Positions 7,248 through 12,543 of a DNA stretch of 12,543 bases are shown piece by piece. How positions within the stretch are numbered: the stretch's first letter is position 1; the number at the start of each line of letters is the position of its first letter. The notes under the pieces are model-generated. The model was given only the letters and a program-made list of their open reading frames with translations, was not told where the DNA came from and searched no databases. A program made the translations under genes and the position numbers. The DNA comes from DP-19 sp041488235 (GTDB lineage Bacteria > Desulfobacterota > Binatia > UTPRO1): positions 1-12,543 of the forward strand of contig JBGPOW010000124.1 of NCBI GenBank assembly GCA_041488235.1, in the 5' to 3' direction.

Positions 7248-7268
7248 AGCGACCAGCTTTCGGTCGCT
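7248..7268 (+). other. Stem-loop in the porin leader
   Basis: AGCGACC (7248-7254) pairs with GGTCGCT (7262-7268) around a seven-base loop. A weaker hairpin precedes it (GACGC 7226-7230 with GCGTC 7239-7243) and another follows (TGGGC 7298-7302 with GCCCA 7311-7315). Together they suggest a structured 5' leader. No riboswitch class is recognised. Confidence 0.35.
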
Positions 7269-7433
7269 CCGCATCCCGTTCGAAGAGCGTTCGACCATGG
7301 GCCGACGTGCGCCCACGGCTCGCCGACATTCGAGAGGAGGTGAGGACGAGCAGACGTGAAGTGCGAATGCAGCAAGTAGGAAACCCGACAACGTGGAGGA
7401 GTGGTGAACGAGGAGGAGTGGATGATGCGTAAT

Positions 7434-7439
7434 GGAGGG
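7434..7439 (+). promoter_or_regulatory. Preferred ribosome binding site of the porin
   Basis: GGAGGG ends six bases before the ATG at 7446, which starts a standard signal peptide. Competing in-frame pairs lie upstream: AGGAGG (7411-7416) before ATGs at 7422 and 7425, and GGAGGA (7395-7400) before a GTG at 7404. The choice of start is therefore not certain. Confidence 0.55.
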
Positions 7440-7445
7440 ATGACA

Positions 7446-8756
7446 ATGAGAACGAATGCGAAAATCGTATTGAGCGCAGTGCTGCTCGCTATCGGCACGC
7501 TCGCGCTCGGAGCCCGAGCGTACGCGGAAGGCGGTCTGACGCTCGAAGAACGCGTCCAACGGTTGGAGCGCCGGGGCGAGATGCCGCCGCCGGCAGCCGC
7601 GCCGGACATGTCGGGCCTGCAAAGCCGGCTCGACGCGCTCGAGGCGGCGATCAAGAAAAACCCGTTCGGCCTCACGATCGGCGGCATGGTCGTGGGCTCG
7701 TATATGTACGACCTCAACGATCCGCAGCAGGGCAACTCCAACACGGTTCGCGACCGCGCCTTCGACAAGGACCACAACACCTTCTCGCTCGACCTCTTCC
7801 AGCTGCAGGTCTCACGAGCGCCGGGTGAGAACGGTGTCGGCTTCGTCACGAAAGTGAACTTCGGCAAGGTCGCCGAGCGCATGGCGGCGGACTGGGACGG
7901 CGACGGCACGATCGGCAACGTCGCCGAGGAGCAGAACTCGATCGAGCTCGAGGAAGCGTACATCACCTACAACTTCCCCGGCCTCCCCGACCTGCAGCTG
8001 AAGGGCGGCAAGTTCGTCACCATGCACGGCTCCGAGGTCATCGAGTCGCCGCTCAACCCGAACATCAGCCGCTCGCTTGCGTTCAGCTTCGCGATCCCGT
8101 TCACGCATACGGGTCTGATGATGAGCTATGCGATTTCGCCGCAGTTCAAGATTTCCGGCGGAGTCGTGAACGGCTGGGACAACGTCATCGATTCCAATGA
8201 TGGCAAATCCTTCATGGGCGGCGTCGCATTCGCGCCGGTCGAGCAGTTCAGCCTCGCGCTGCAAGGAATGTACGGGGCCGAGCAGCCGAACCGTGGCGAC
8301 TCGAAGCGGGGGCTCGTCGACTTCGTCGCGACGATCAAGCCCGTCGAGAACCTCGCCCTGATCCTCAACTACGACTACGGCAACGAGACCGACCTCGGGC
8401 CGCCCGCTGGTGCCAAGGGCTTCTTCACGAAGGGCAACAACACCGCCGAATGGAACGCGTTCTCCGGGATCGTCACCTACGATCTCCCCGACGCGCTCGC
8501 CGTGCCCATCGGCTGGGCGGTCCGCGGCGAGTATTTCGACGACAGCGACAGCACCCGCCTGCCGTTCGGTACCTTCGGGCAGGACCAGCACTCGTGGGAG
8601 GTCACCGGCACCTTCAAGGTCGTCCTCGCCGAGGGCCTGATGGCCCGCGCCGAGTACCGCTACGACAAGACGAAGCACCCGGTCTTCCTCCGCAACGTCG
8701 GCGGCGTCCAAGAGGACCAACACACCCTCGCGGCCGAACTGTCGTACGTCTTCTAA
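7446..8756 (+). CDS. Outer-membrane porin with N-terminal coiled coil (putative BBP2-type beta-barrel)
   Basis: 436-aa precursor. The signal peptide covers residues 1-27 (cleavage at AYA-EGG). A short leucine-heptad coiled coil follows (LTLEERVQRLERR 31-43 and LQSRLDALEAAIKK 58-71, split by a Pro/Ala stretch), as in trimeric porins whose helices stand in the periplasm. From residue 75 to the end the sequence alternates in beta-strand fashion, with long polar loops, Gly/Asn-rich turns and a terminal ...ELSYVF with C-terminal phenylalanine, all typical of outer-membrane barrels. The pattern resembles the BBP2-like/phosphate-selective porin group; the solute is unknown. Residues 149-162 contain DWDGDGTIG, close to an EF-hand calcium loop. 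Preceded by a long leader with several ribosome binding sites and followed by a strong terminator, it looks monocistronic and probably abundant (inference). Upstream in-frame starts at 7401-7440 are possible. Confidence 0.82.
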   Translation: MRTNAKIVLSAVLLAIGTLALGARAYAEGGLTLEERVQRLERRGEMPPPAAAPDMSGLQSRLDALEAAIKKNPFGLTIGGMVVGSYMYDLNDPQQGNSNTVRDRAFDKDHNTFSLDLFQLQVSRAPGENGVGFVTKVNFGKVAERMAADWDGDGTIGNVAEEQNSIELEEAYITYNFPGLPDLQLKGGKFVTMHGSEVIESPLNPNISRSLAFSFAIPFTHTGLMMSYAISPQFKISGGVVNGWDNVIDSNDGKSFMGGVAFAPVEQFSLALQGMYGAEQPNRGDSKRGLVDFVATIKPVENLALILNYDYGNETDLGPPAGAKGFFTKGNNTAEWNAFSGIVTYDLPDALAVPIGWAVRGEYFDDSDSTRLPFGTFGQDQHSWEVTGTFKVVLAEGLMARAEYRYDKTKHPVFLRNVGGVQEDQHTLAAELSYVF

Positions 8757-8778
8757 GCAGCATCGCACCAACGCCTGA

Positions 8779-8795
8779 CGCGGCCGCCGGCCGCG
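8779..8795. other. Small GC palindrome after the porin
   Basis: CGCGGCC, loop GCC, GGCCGCG form a perfect 7-bp stem 22 bases after the porin stop. It may support the larger terminator just downstream. Confidence 0.3.
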
Positions 8796-8808
8796 GATAG
8801 GCGCACGA

Positions 8809-8848
8809 GACGAAGGGGTCTGCCGCTCGTGCGGCAGGCCCCTTCGTC
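8809..8848. terminator. Strong shared terminator between porin and C92-type hydrolase
   Basis: GACGAAGGGGTCTGCCGC (8809-8826) pairs with GCGGCAGGCCCCTTCGTC (8831-8848) at 18 of 18 positions if one G-U is allowed, with a four-base loop TCGT. The stem lies between the porin stop (8756) and the end of the convergent gene (8915). T-rich flanks are weak (CCCCTTCGTCGTT on the plus strand), but the length and tight loop make this the clearest terminator in the window. Confidence 0.75.
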
Positions 8849-8914
8849 GTTGCAGCGCGCGGGCGGCGCCACCGGCGCACGCTTCGATCGAGCGGGGTTT
8901 CCGCCCGAGGAGAC

Positions 8915-9754
8915 TCAGCTAGCCTTCGACTCTTCCGCCCACCGAATCCGCCGATAGTCGAACTGCATGTCGGCGATGATGTTGAACTTGATCACCTCGA
9001 AGAACGGCGAGATGTCGAAGTCGCGCGGCGTCGTGAGCGTGATCGGCGGCATGTGAAAGAGGCCGCACGGCGGGAGCGGCCGCCGGCGCACCCAGTCGAC
9101 GAGTCCCCGCGGTTCCGGTTCCTCGTGCAGCGTCACCTGCGGAACGATCGGATAGCGCACGCGCTCGAACGCACGGGCGATGAGCGTCGAGCAGATCACC
9201 TGCGTCGGGAGTCCGCTCCCGAACTCGAGTGCATTGCGGCGCAGCGCGCGCGGAACGAGACTCACCGGCAAGAAGTAGCGCATCAGATCGACCAGGTGAC
9301 GGATGTCGTAGCGGTAGCCGATTTGGCCGAGGACCTCGTCGAGCACGATACGCAAGTCTTCGCGTCGGAGATTGTATGGGCGGCAGATGCGCATGTTGAA
9401 GTCGATGTACTTCGAGAGCGGTGACGCGACGACGCCCTCCTCGACGGTCGCTTCGACCATCAAGTGTTGTGCCTCCTCGCCGAACTTCGCGAGCAGGGCG
9501 TCGCGGGCCGCGGGATTGCGCCGCCACAGCTCGTCGCCGATGTACATCGCAGAGTGTGACCACGAGCTCTGCGTCAGGTACTTGATGACCTCGCTGACGC
9601 GCTGATCGCCCTCGACGAGAATCACGTCGCCCTTCTTGATATGGCGGCGGAGACTGGCGAGATCGTTCGCCGTGCGGCGTTCGTATCGCCCGAGCGGCTT
9701 GGTGAGGAGGCCGGTCGCGAGGCGGATGACGTAGCGGCGGAGACGAGAGGTCAT
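8915..9754 (-). CDS. YiiX/YebB-like NlpC/P60-superfamily cysteine hydrolase (C92 type)
   Basis: 279-aa protein of the permuted papain-like YiiX family (Peptidase_C92). Family members are thought to cleave peptide or amide/thioester bonds, often at the envelope or on lipids; the substrate here is not known. The start of the domain is KKGDVILVEGD (40-50). The predicted catalytic residues are H67 in WSHSAMYIG, E101 in MVEAT, and C188 in VICSTLIARAF, in the permuted order His-Glu-Cys. GQIGYRYD (143-150) and the preceding acidic helix also match this family. No clear signal peptide is present; the basic N-terminus MTSRLRRYVIRLATG is amphipathic and might touch the membrane. The gene is divergent from the MutY-like gene and convergent to the porin. 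The ATG at 9754 has only a weak ribosome binding site. Confidence 0.78.
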   Translation of the reverse strand: MTSRLRRYVIRLATGLLTKPLGRYERRTANDLASLRRHIKKGDVILVEGDQRVSEVIKYLTQSSWSHSAMYIGDELWRRNPAARDALLAKFGEEAQHLMVEATVEEGVVASPLSKYIDFNMRICRPYNLRREDLRIVLDEVLGQIGYRYDIRHLVDLMRYFLPVSLVPRALRRNALEFGSGLPTQVICSTLIARAFERVRYPIVPQVTLHEEPEPRGLVDWVRRRPLPPCGLFHMPPITLTTPRDFDISPFFEVIKFNIIADMQFDYRRIRWAEESKAS

Positions 9755-9815
9755 GACACCGGCTCTGGTGTCGTCATTCTACTGGGCGAGGGTGAGGGTG
9801 CAAAGCAAAAAACGC

Positions 9816-10538
9816 ATGCGACGCGACGACGCCCCGCGTCGGCGTCGTCGTCCGGCGTCGCGCATCGACCGCACCCGCGTCGCGTCGTTCCAGCGCGCGC
9901 TCCTCGCGTGGTACGCGCGGCACGGGCGCGATCTCCCGTGGCGGCGGACGCGCGATCCGTACGCCATCCTCGTCTCCGAGGTCATGCTACAGCAGACGCA
10001 AGTCCGCCGAGTGCTCGAGTACTATCCGCGCTTCCTCGCGCGGTACCCGACGGTCGCCGATCTCGCCGCCGCGTCCGCGCCTGCCGTGCGCGAGAGCTGG
10101 GACGGTCTCGGGTACTACCGCCGCGCCGCGAATCTGCAACGCACCGCGCAGCAGGTTGCGGAGCGCCATGGCGGGCGCTTCCCGGACGACGTCGGCGCGC
10201 TGCGACAGCTTCCCGGGATCGGCCGGTACACCGCCGGCGCCGTCGCATCGTTCGCGTTCGGACGGGATGTGCCGATCCTCGATACCAACGCCGCGCGCGT
10301 CCTCGCGCGCGTGTTCGGGGCCGGCCGCCGTCGCGGGCGCACCGCCCGGCTCTGGGCGCTCGCCGAGACGACCTTGCCGGCCGGCCGCGCCTACGAGTTC
10401 AACCAGGCGATCATGGACCTCGGTGCGCTCGTGTGCCGTGCCCGCCGACCGACCTGTCCCGCGTGCCCCGTGCGGCGTGCGTGCCGTGCGTTCGCGGGCG
10501 TTCGCGTCCCCCCGCCGCACGGCGCGGTTCAGAGATAG
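9816..10538 (+). CDS. mutY: MutY-like A/G-mismatch adenine DNA glycosylase, catalytic core only
   Basis: 240-aa HhH-GPD DNA glycosylase, acting in base-excision repair of adenine opposite 8-oxoguanine. Visible marks: LPWRRTRDPYAILVSEVMLQQTQV region with catalytic E55; helix-hairpin-helix LPGIGRYTAGA (132-141) with Y138, as in human MUTYH and Bacillus MutY rather than the lysine of EndoIII; catalytic D156 in ILDTNAARVLAR; and a [4Fe-4S] cluster motif C207-x6-C214-x2-C217-x5-C223. E. coli MutY is about 350 aa, with a C-terminal NUDIX-like domain that reads 8-oxoG. Here the protein stops 17 residues after the last cluster cysteine, so that domain is missing. DTN replaces the usual DGN beside the catalytic Asp. 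The ATG at 9816 is chosen because the in-frame ATG at 9753 would overlap the divergent start codon; GTGs at 9792 and 9798 are alternatives. A G/T- or U-mismatch glycosylase role cannot be excluded. Confidence 0.8.
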   Translation: MRRDDAPRRRRRPASRIDRTRVASFQRALLAWYARHGRDLPWRRTRDPYAILVSEVMLQQTQVRRVLEYYPRFLARYPTVADLAAASAPAVRESWDGLGYYRRAANLQRTAQQVAERHGGRFPDDVGALRQLPGIGRYTAGAVASFAFGRDVPILDTNAARVLARVFGAGRRRGRTARLWALAETTLPAGRAYEFNQAIMDLGALVCRARRPTCPACPVRRACRAFAGVRVPPPHGAVQR

Positions 10539-11620
10539 CCGTCGCGGTCGAGCGCCTCGGCGAGGAGGAGCGCGCCCTTCGCCGCGCCCATCTTCGTGTT
10601 GTGCGAGACGAGAACGAACCGCAGGCCATGCGGCCAGAGCTCGTCCGGCCGCAGGCGCCCGACCGACGTCGTCATCCCGCCGTCGGCGTCGCGGTCGAGC
10701 CGCGGTTGCGGGCGGAACGGGTCGTCGAGCACGGTGATGAAACGATGCGGCGCCGACGGCAGCCCTTCGACGCCGCTCTGCCACCCGCGCATCGCCGCGG
10801 CGGCATCGGCGGGCGAGCACGGACGCGCAAGCCCGACCGAGACCGCCTCGGTGTGGCCCTCGAGGACCGCGGTGCGTGTGCAGGTCGCCGACACGACGCA
10901 GGATGCCGGCACGATCCCGCCCTCGCCGAGCGTCCCGAGAATCTTCTTCGTCTCGCGCGCGACTTTTTCCTCCTCGCCGGGAATGAACGGCACGACGTTG
11001 TCGACGATGTCGAGCGCGACGACTCCGGGCGAGCGCCCCGCTCCCGAAATGCCTTGCATCGACGTCATCGCGACACGCTCGACGCCGTAGCGCTCGTGCA
11101 GGGGCTTGAGCGCGATTGCGAGACCGGTCGTCGTGCAGTTTGGAATCGGCACGACGAAGCCGCGCCAACCCCGGCGCGTGCGCTGCGCGTGCAGCAAACG
11201 CGCGTGGTCGAGGTTCACGCCTGGGATGAGGAGCGGCACGTCGTCCTCGTAGCGATACGCGGACGCCGTGCTGACGACGGGACGCAGCGCCGCCCACTTC
11301 GGCTCGAGCTCGCGCGCGACATCGCTCTCGATCGCCGAGAACACCAGGTCGACGTCGCCGGCATCGAGCCGCGCCCCGTCGACGACGCGGAGATCGAGCG
11401 CATGCGCGGGCGGCGCGTCGGCGCACCACCAGCGGAGCGCGCCTGTTTTCGCGTCGCGCATGGCCTCGCCGTACGGGCGGCCGGCGGAGCGCGCCGACGC
11501 GGCGAGTACGGCGATCTCGAAGCGCGGATGATCGCGAAGCGCGTCGACGAACTGCTGGCCGGCGATGCCGGTTGCGCCGACGATCGCGACCCGCAGCTTG
11601 GACGATGTGGTCGCGGTCAC
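10529..11620 (-). CDS. asd: Aspartate-semialdehyde dehydrogenase, archaeal/fungal type
   Basis: 363-aa NADP-dependent enzyme that reduces aspartyl phosphate to aspartate semialdehyde, the branch point to lysine/diaminopimelate, threonine and methionine. The Rossmann motif is VAIVGATGIAGQQF (11-24). The nucleophile is C162 in PNCTTTG. SMQGISGAG (187-195), the likely base H256 in LEGHTE, and SHNTKMGAAKGALLLAE (339-355) match the archaeal/fungal subfamily rather than the classic E. coli type. The GTG at 11620 is preferred: GAAGGGAA lies a few bases upstream, the Rossmann strand then starts near residue 10 as usual, and a candidate promoter spans the alternative ATG at 11650. The 3' end overlaps that of the convergent MutY-like gene by 10 bases. 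Confidence 0.88.
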   Translation of the reverse strand: MTATTSSKLRVAIVGATGIAGQQFVDALRDHPRFEIAVLAASARSAGRPYGEAMRDAKTGALRWWCADAPPAHALDLRVVDGARLDAGDVDLVFSAIESDVARELEPKWAALRPVVSTASAYRYEDDVPLLIPGVNLDHARLLHAQRTRRGWRGFVVPIPNCTTTGLAIALKPLHERYGVERVAMTSMQGISGAGRSPGVVALDIVDNVVPFIPGEEEKVARETKKILGTLGEGGIVPASCVVSATCTRTAVLEGHTEAVSVGLARPCSPADAAAAMRGWQSGVEGLPSAPHRFITVLDDPFRPQPRLDRDADGGMTTSVGRLRPDELWPHGLRFVLVSHNTKMGAAKGALLLAEALDRDGYL

Positions 11621-11640
11621 GGGGTTCCCTTCATCGAGTG

Positions 11641-11669
11641 CTCGTACCATGCGTGTGCGAGGCTGTCAC
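11641..11669 (-). promoter_or_regulatory. Weak candidate promoter of asd
   Basis: On the minus strand GTGACA (11669-11664, five of six to -35), a 17-base spacer, then TACGAG (11646-11641, three of six), preceded by TGG as in an extended -10. A start near 11634 fits the GTG start at 11620. The -10 match is poor. Confidence 0.3.
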
Positions 11670-11746
11670 AGGCGCGCGTCTGCCGATGCCACGACATCGC
11701 GACGCTCCCCATCGGCCGCTTCGGGTTTCGCGTTCGCACCCCGCTA

Positions 11747-11755
11747 TGCTGTAAT
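11747..11755 (+). promoter_or_regulatory. Extended -10 promoter of the luciferase-like oxidoreductase
   Basis: TGC followed by TGTAAT (five of six to TATAAT) gives an extended -10 element. A weak -35-like TTCGCG lies 17 bases upstream (11727-11732). Transcription would start near 11762, inside the palindrome at 11761-11776, leaving a leader of about 25 bases. Confidence 0.45.
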
Positions 11756-11760
11756 TCCCG

Positions 11761-11776
11761 CGCCGCGATCGCGGCG
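11761..11776. promoter_or_regulatory. Perfect 16-bp palindrome over the transcription start, candidate operator
   Basis: CGCCGCGATCGCGGCG equals its own reverse complement. It begins six bases after the -10 hexamer, and its last base is the first G of the GGAGG ribosome binding site (11776-11780). A repressor bound here would block initiation; folded as RNA it could hinder ribosome access. Confidence 0.4.
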
Positions 11777-11785
11777 GAGGTGCGG

Positions 11786-12543
11786 ATGAGCAACGGCGAA
11801 ACTCGGGTCGAATGTGGGCTCTTCTTTCCGCAGGTCGCCACGGATTTCGGCGGCCTCGTCGAGCGTGCGCGTGCATGTGAGGACGGCGGGTGGCACTCGC
11901 TCTGGCTCGCCGATCACATGTGGGCGCGAGGCCTTCCGGACGTCGATCACCTCGAGATCTGGACCGCGCTGTCCGCGCTCGCGACGCGCACCACGCGGCT
12001 CAGACTCGGCACGCTCGTCCTCTGCAACTCGTACCGCAATCCCGCGCTGCTCGCGAAGATGGCCGCCAGCCTGGATCAAATCTCCGAGGGCCGGCTCGAG
12101 CTCGGCATCGGCGCCGGGTGGATGGACGAGGAGTACCGCGGCTACGGCTACAACTTCCCGCCCGTTCGCGTGCGGATCGAGCAGCTCGAAGAAGGCCTCG
12201 AGGTCATCCGCCGCCTTTTCACCGAACCGCGGGCGACGTTCCAGGGCAAGTACTACGCGCTGGACGACGCCCCGAATAACCCGAAGCCGCGCCAGAAACC
12301 GGCGCCCCCGATCACGATCGGCGGCGCCGGCGAGCGCAAGCTCCTCCGCTTAGTCGCGCGCTACGCCGACCGTTGGAACTGTCCGATGAACGCCGCCGCC
12401 GACCTCCCGCACAAACTCGAAGTCCTGCGCTCGCACTGCGCCGACGTAGGGCGCGATCCGGCCGCGATTACCGTGTCGGAGCAGGTAATCGTCGTCCTCG
12501 GCAGAGACGACGTCGATTTCGCGCAGCGTTGGGCGATGGCGAA
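11786..12543 (+). CDS. Luciferase-like (LLM class) flavin/F420-dependent oxidoreductase, 3' end outside window
   Basis: The first 252 residues of a TIM-barrel monooxygenase/reductase of the bacterial luciferase superfamily, usually 300-330 aa; the frame is open to the window end. Seen: GLFFPQ (11-16) as first barrel strand, SLWLADHMW (38-46), the RLRLGTLVL strand (71-79), NPALLAKMAASLDQISEGRLELGIGAGW (85-112), the usual cofactor-proximal segment, and ITIGGAGERKLLRLVARYADRWN (176-198). These patterns match the F420-dependent groups in this superfamily, but FMN use cannot be excluded and the substrate is unknown. GGAGG (11776-11780) sits five bases before the ATG at 11786. The gene is divergent from asd across 165 bases. 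Confidence 0.85.
   Translation, partial: MSNGETRVECGLFFPQVATDFGGLVERARACEDGGWHSLWLADHMWARGLPDVDHLEIWTALSALATRTTRLRLGTLVLCNSYRNPALLAKMAASLDQISEGRLELGIGAGWMDEEYRGYGYNFPPVRVRIEQLEEGLEVIRRLFTEPRATFQGKYYALDDAPNNPKPRQKPAPPITIGGAGERKLLRLVARYADRWNCPMNAAADLPHKLEVLRSHCADVGRDPAAITVSEQVIVVLGRDDVDFAQRWAMA

Larger units (their letters stand above)
7065..7445. other. Divergent intergenic region between glycosyltransferase and porin
   Basis: About 380 bases without a convincing gene. It holds, left to right, nested inverted repeats (7086-7111), a sigma70-like promoter (7155-7183), three short stem-loops in what would be the porin leader (7226-7243, 7248-7268, 7298-7315), and four purine-rich Shine-Dalgarno-like blocks (7335-7343, 7395-7400, 7411-7416, 7434-7439). 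Short open frames on both strands here lack coding character, except for a possible seven-codon leader peptide at 7356-7379. Confidence 0.6.

Noticed and set aside
7190..7445. Known riboswitch in the porin leader
   Set aside because: The hairpins are short, and no conserved riboswitch core (cobalamin box, GEMM, SAM or TPP type) was recognised.
7065..7775. Upstream extension of the glycosyltransferase frame
   Set aside because: It would run through the intergenic region and the 5' part of the porin gene; the added sequence has no family similarity.
9753..9815. Longer MutY start at 9753
   Set aside because: It overlaps the divergent hydrolase start codon within CATG and adds a stretch unlike the family; the domain itself begins well after 9816.
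9987..11429. 480-codon minus-strand frame across mutY and asd
   Set aside because: It lies in the wrong register for asd and antisense to mutY; both real genes have intact catalytic motifs.
1..12543. CRISPR arrays, tRNA/rRNA genes, transposases, phage genes
   Set aside because: No regularly spaced direct repeats, cloverleaf with CCA end or recognisable transposase/integrase was found on either strand.

Overview
The window is high-GC DNA (third positions strongly G/C, long antisense open frames) from a Gram-negative, two-membrane bacterium. Two outer-membrane beta-barrel proteins (an Omp85-type barrel and a coiled-coil porin) and a secreted propeller protein with a signal peptide indicate an outer membrane. 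An archaeal/fungal-type aspartate-semialdehyde dehydrogenase, a luciferase-like (possibly F420-using) oxidoreductase and a short MutY fit an uncultured soil or sediment lineage such as the deltaproteobacterial/Binatota/Rokubacteria-like groups. That placement is inference from gene style, not from a marker gene.

Layout. Bases 1-141 form a long imperfect palindrome that resembles a small non-autonomous repeat element. Next come, on the plus strand, a 274-aa protein joining an Alvin-type 2[4Fe-4S] ferredoxin to a zinc ribbon and a charged helix (209-1033), an 891-aa secreted protein fusing a nitrilase-like domain without its catalytic cysteine to a seven-repeat Asp-box propeller (1162-3837), and a POTRA-less Omp85/BamA-type barrel (3951-5150). 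Convergent to these lies an ArnT/PMT-type membrane glycosyltransferase on the minus strand (5283-7064). A 380-base divergent intergenic region follows; it holds a possible operator, a sigma70-like promoter, small hairpins and four Shine-Dalgarno-like purine blocks in front of a porin (7446-8756, plus). The porin ends in a strong hairpin terminator that it shares with a convergent YiiX/C92-type cysteine hydrolase (8915-9754, minus). Divergent from that hydrolase is a catalytic-core-only MutY-like glycosylase (9816-10538, plus), whose 3' end overlaps by 10 bases that of asd (10529-11620, minus). Last is a luciferase-like flavin/F420 oxidoreductase cut by the window edge (11786-12543, plus), with an extended -10 promoter and a perfect 16-bp palindrome against its ribosome binding site.

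How the genes work together. Much of the window concerns the cell envelope: a secreted protein, an outer-membrane barrel, a lipid-linked-sugar transferase, a porin and an envelope-type hydrolase. The second half is housekeeping (base-excision repair, the lysine/threonine/methionine branch point) plus an oxidoreductase of unknown substrate. No phage, transposase, CRISPR array, tRNA or rRNA was seen. The most unusual objects are the pseudo-nitrilase/propeller fusion next to a POTRA-less Omp85 barrel, and the ferredoxin/zinc-ribbon fusion.
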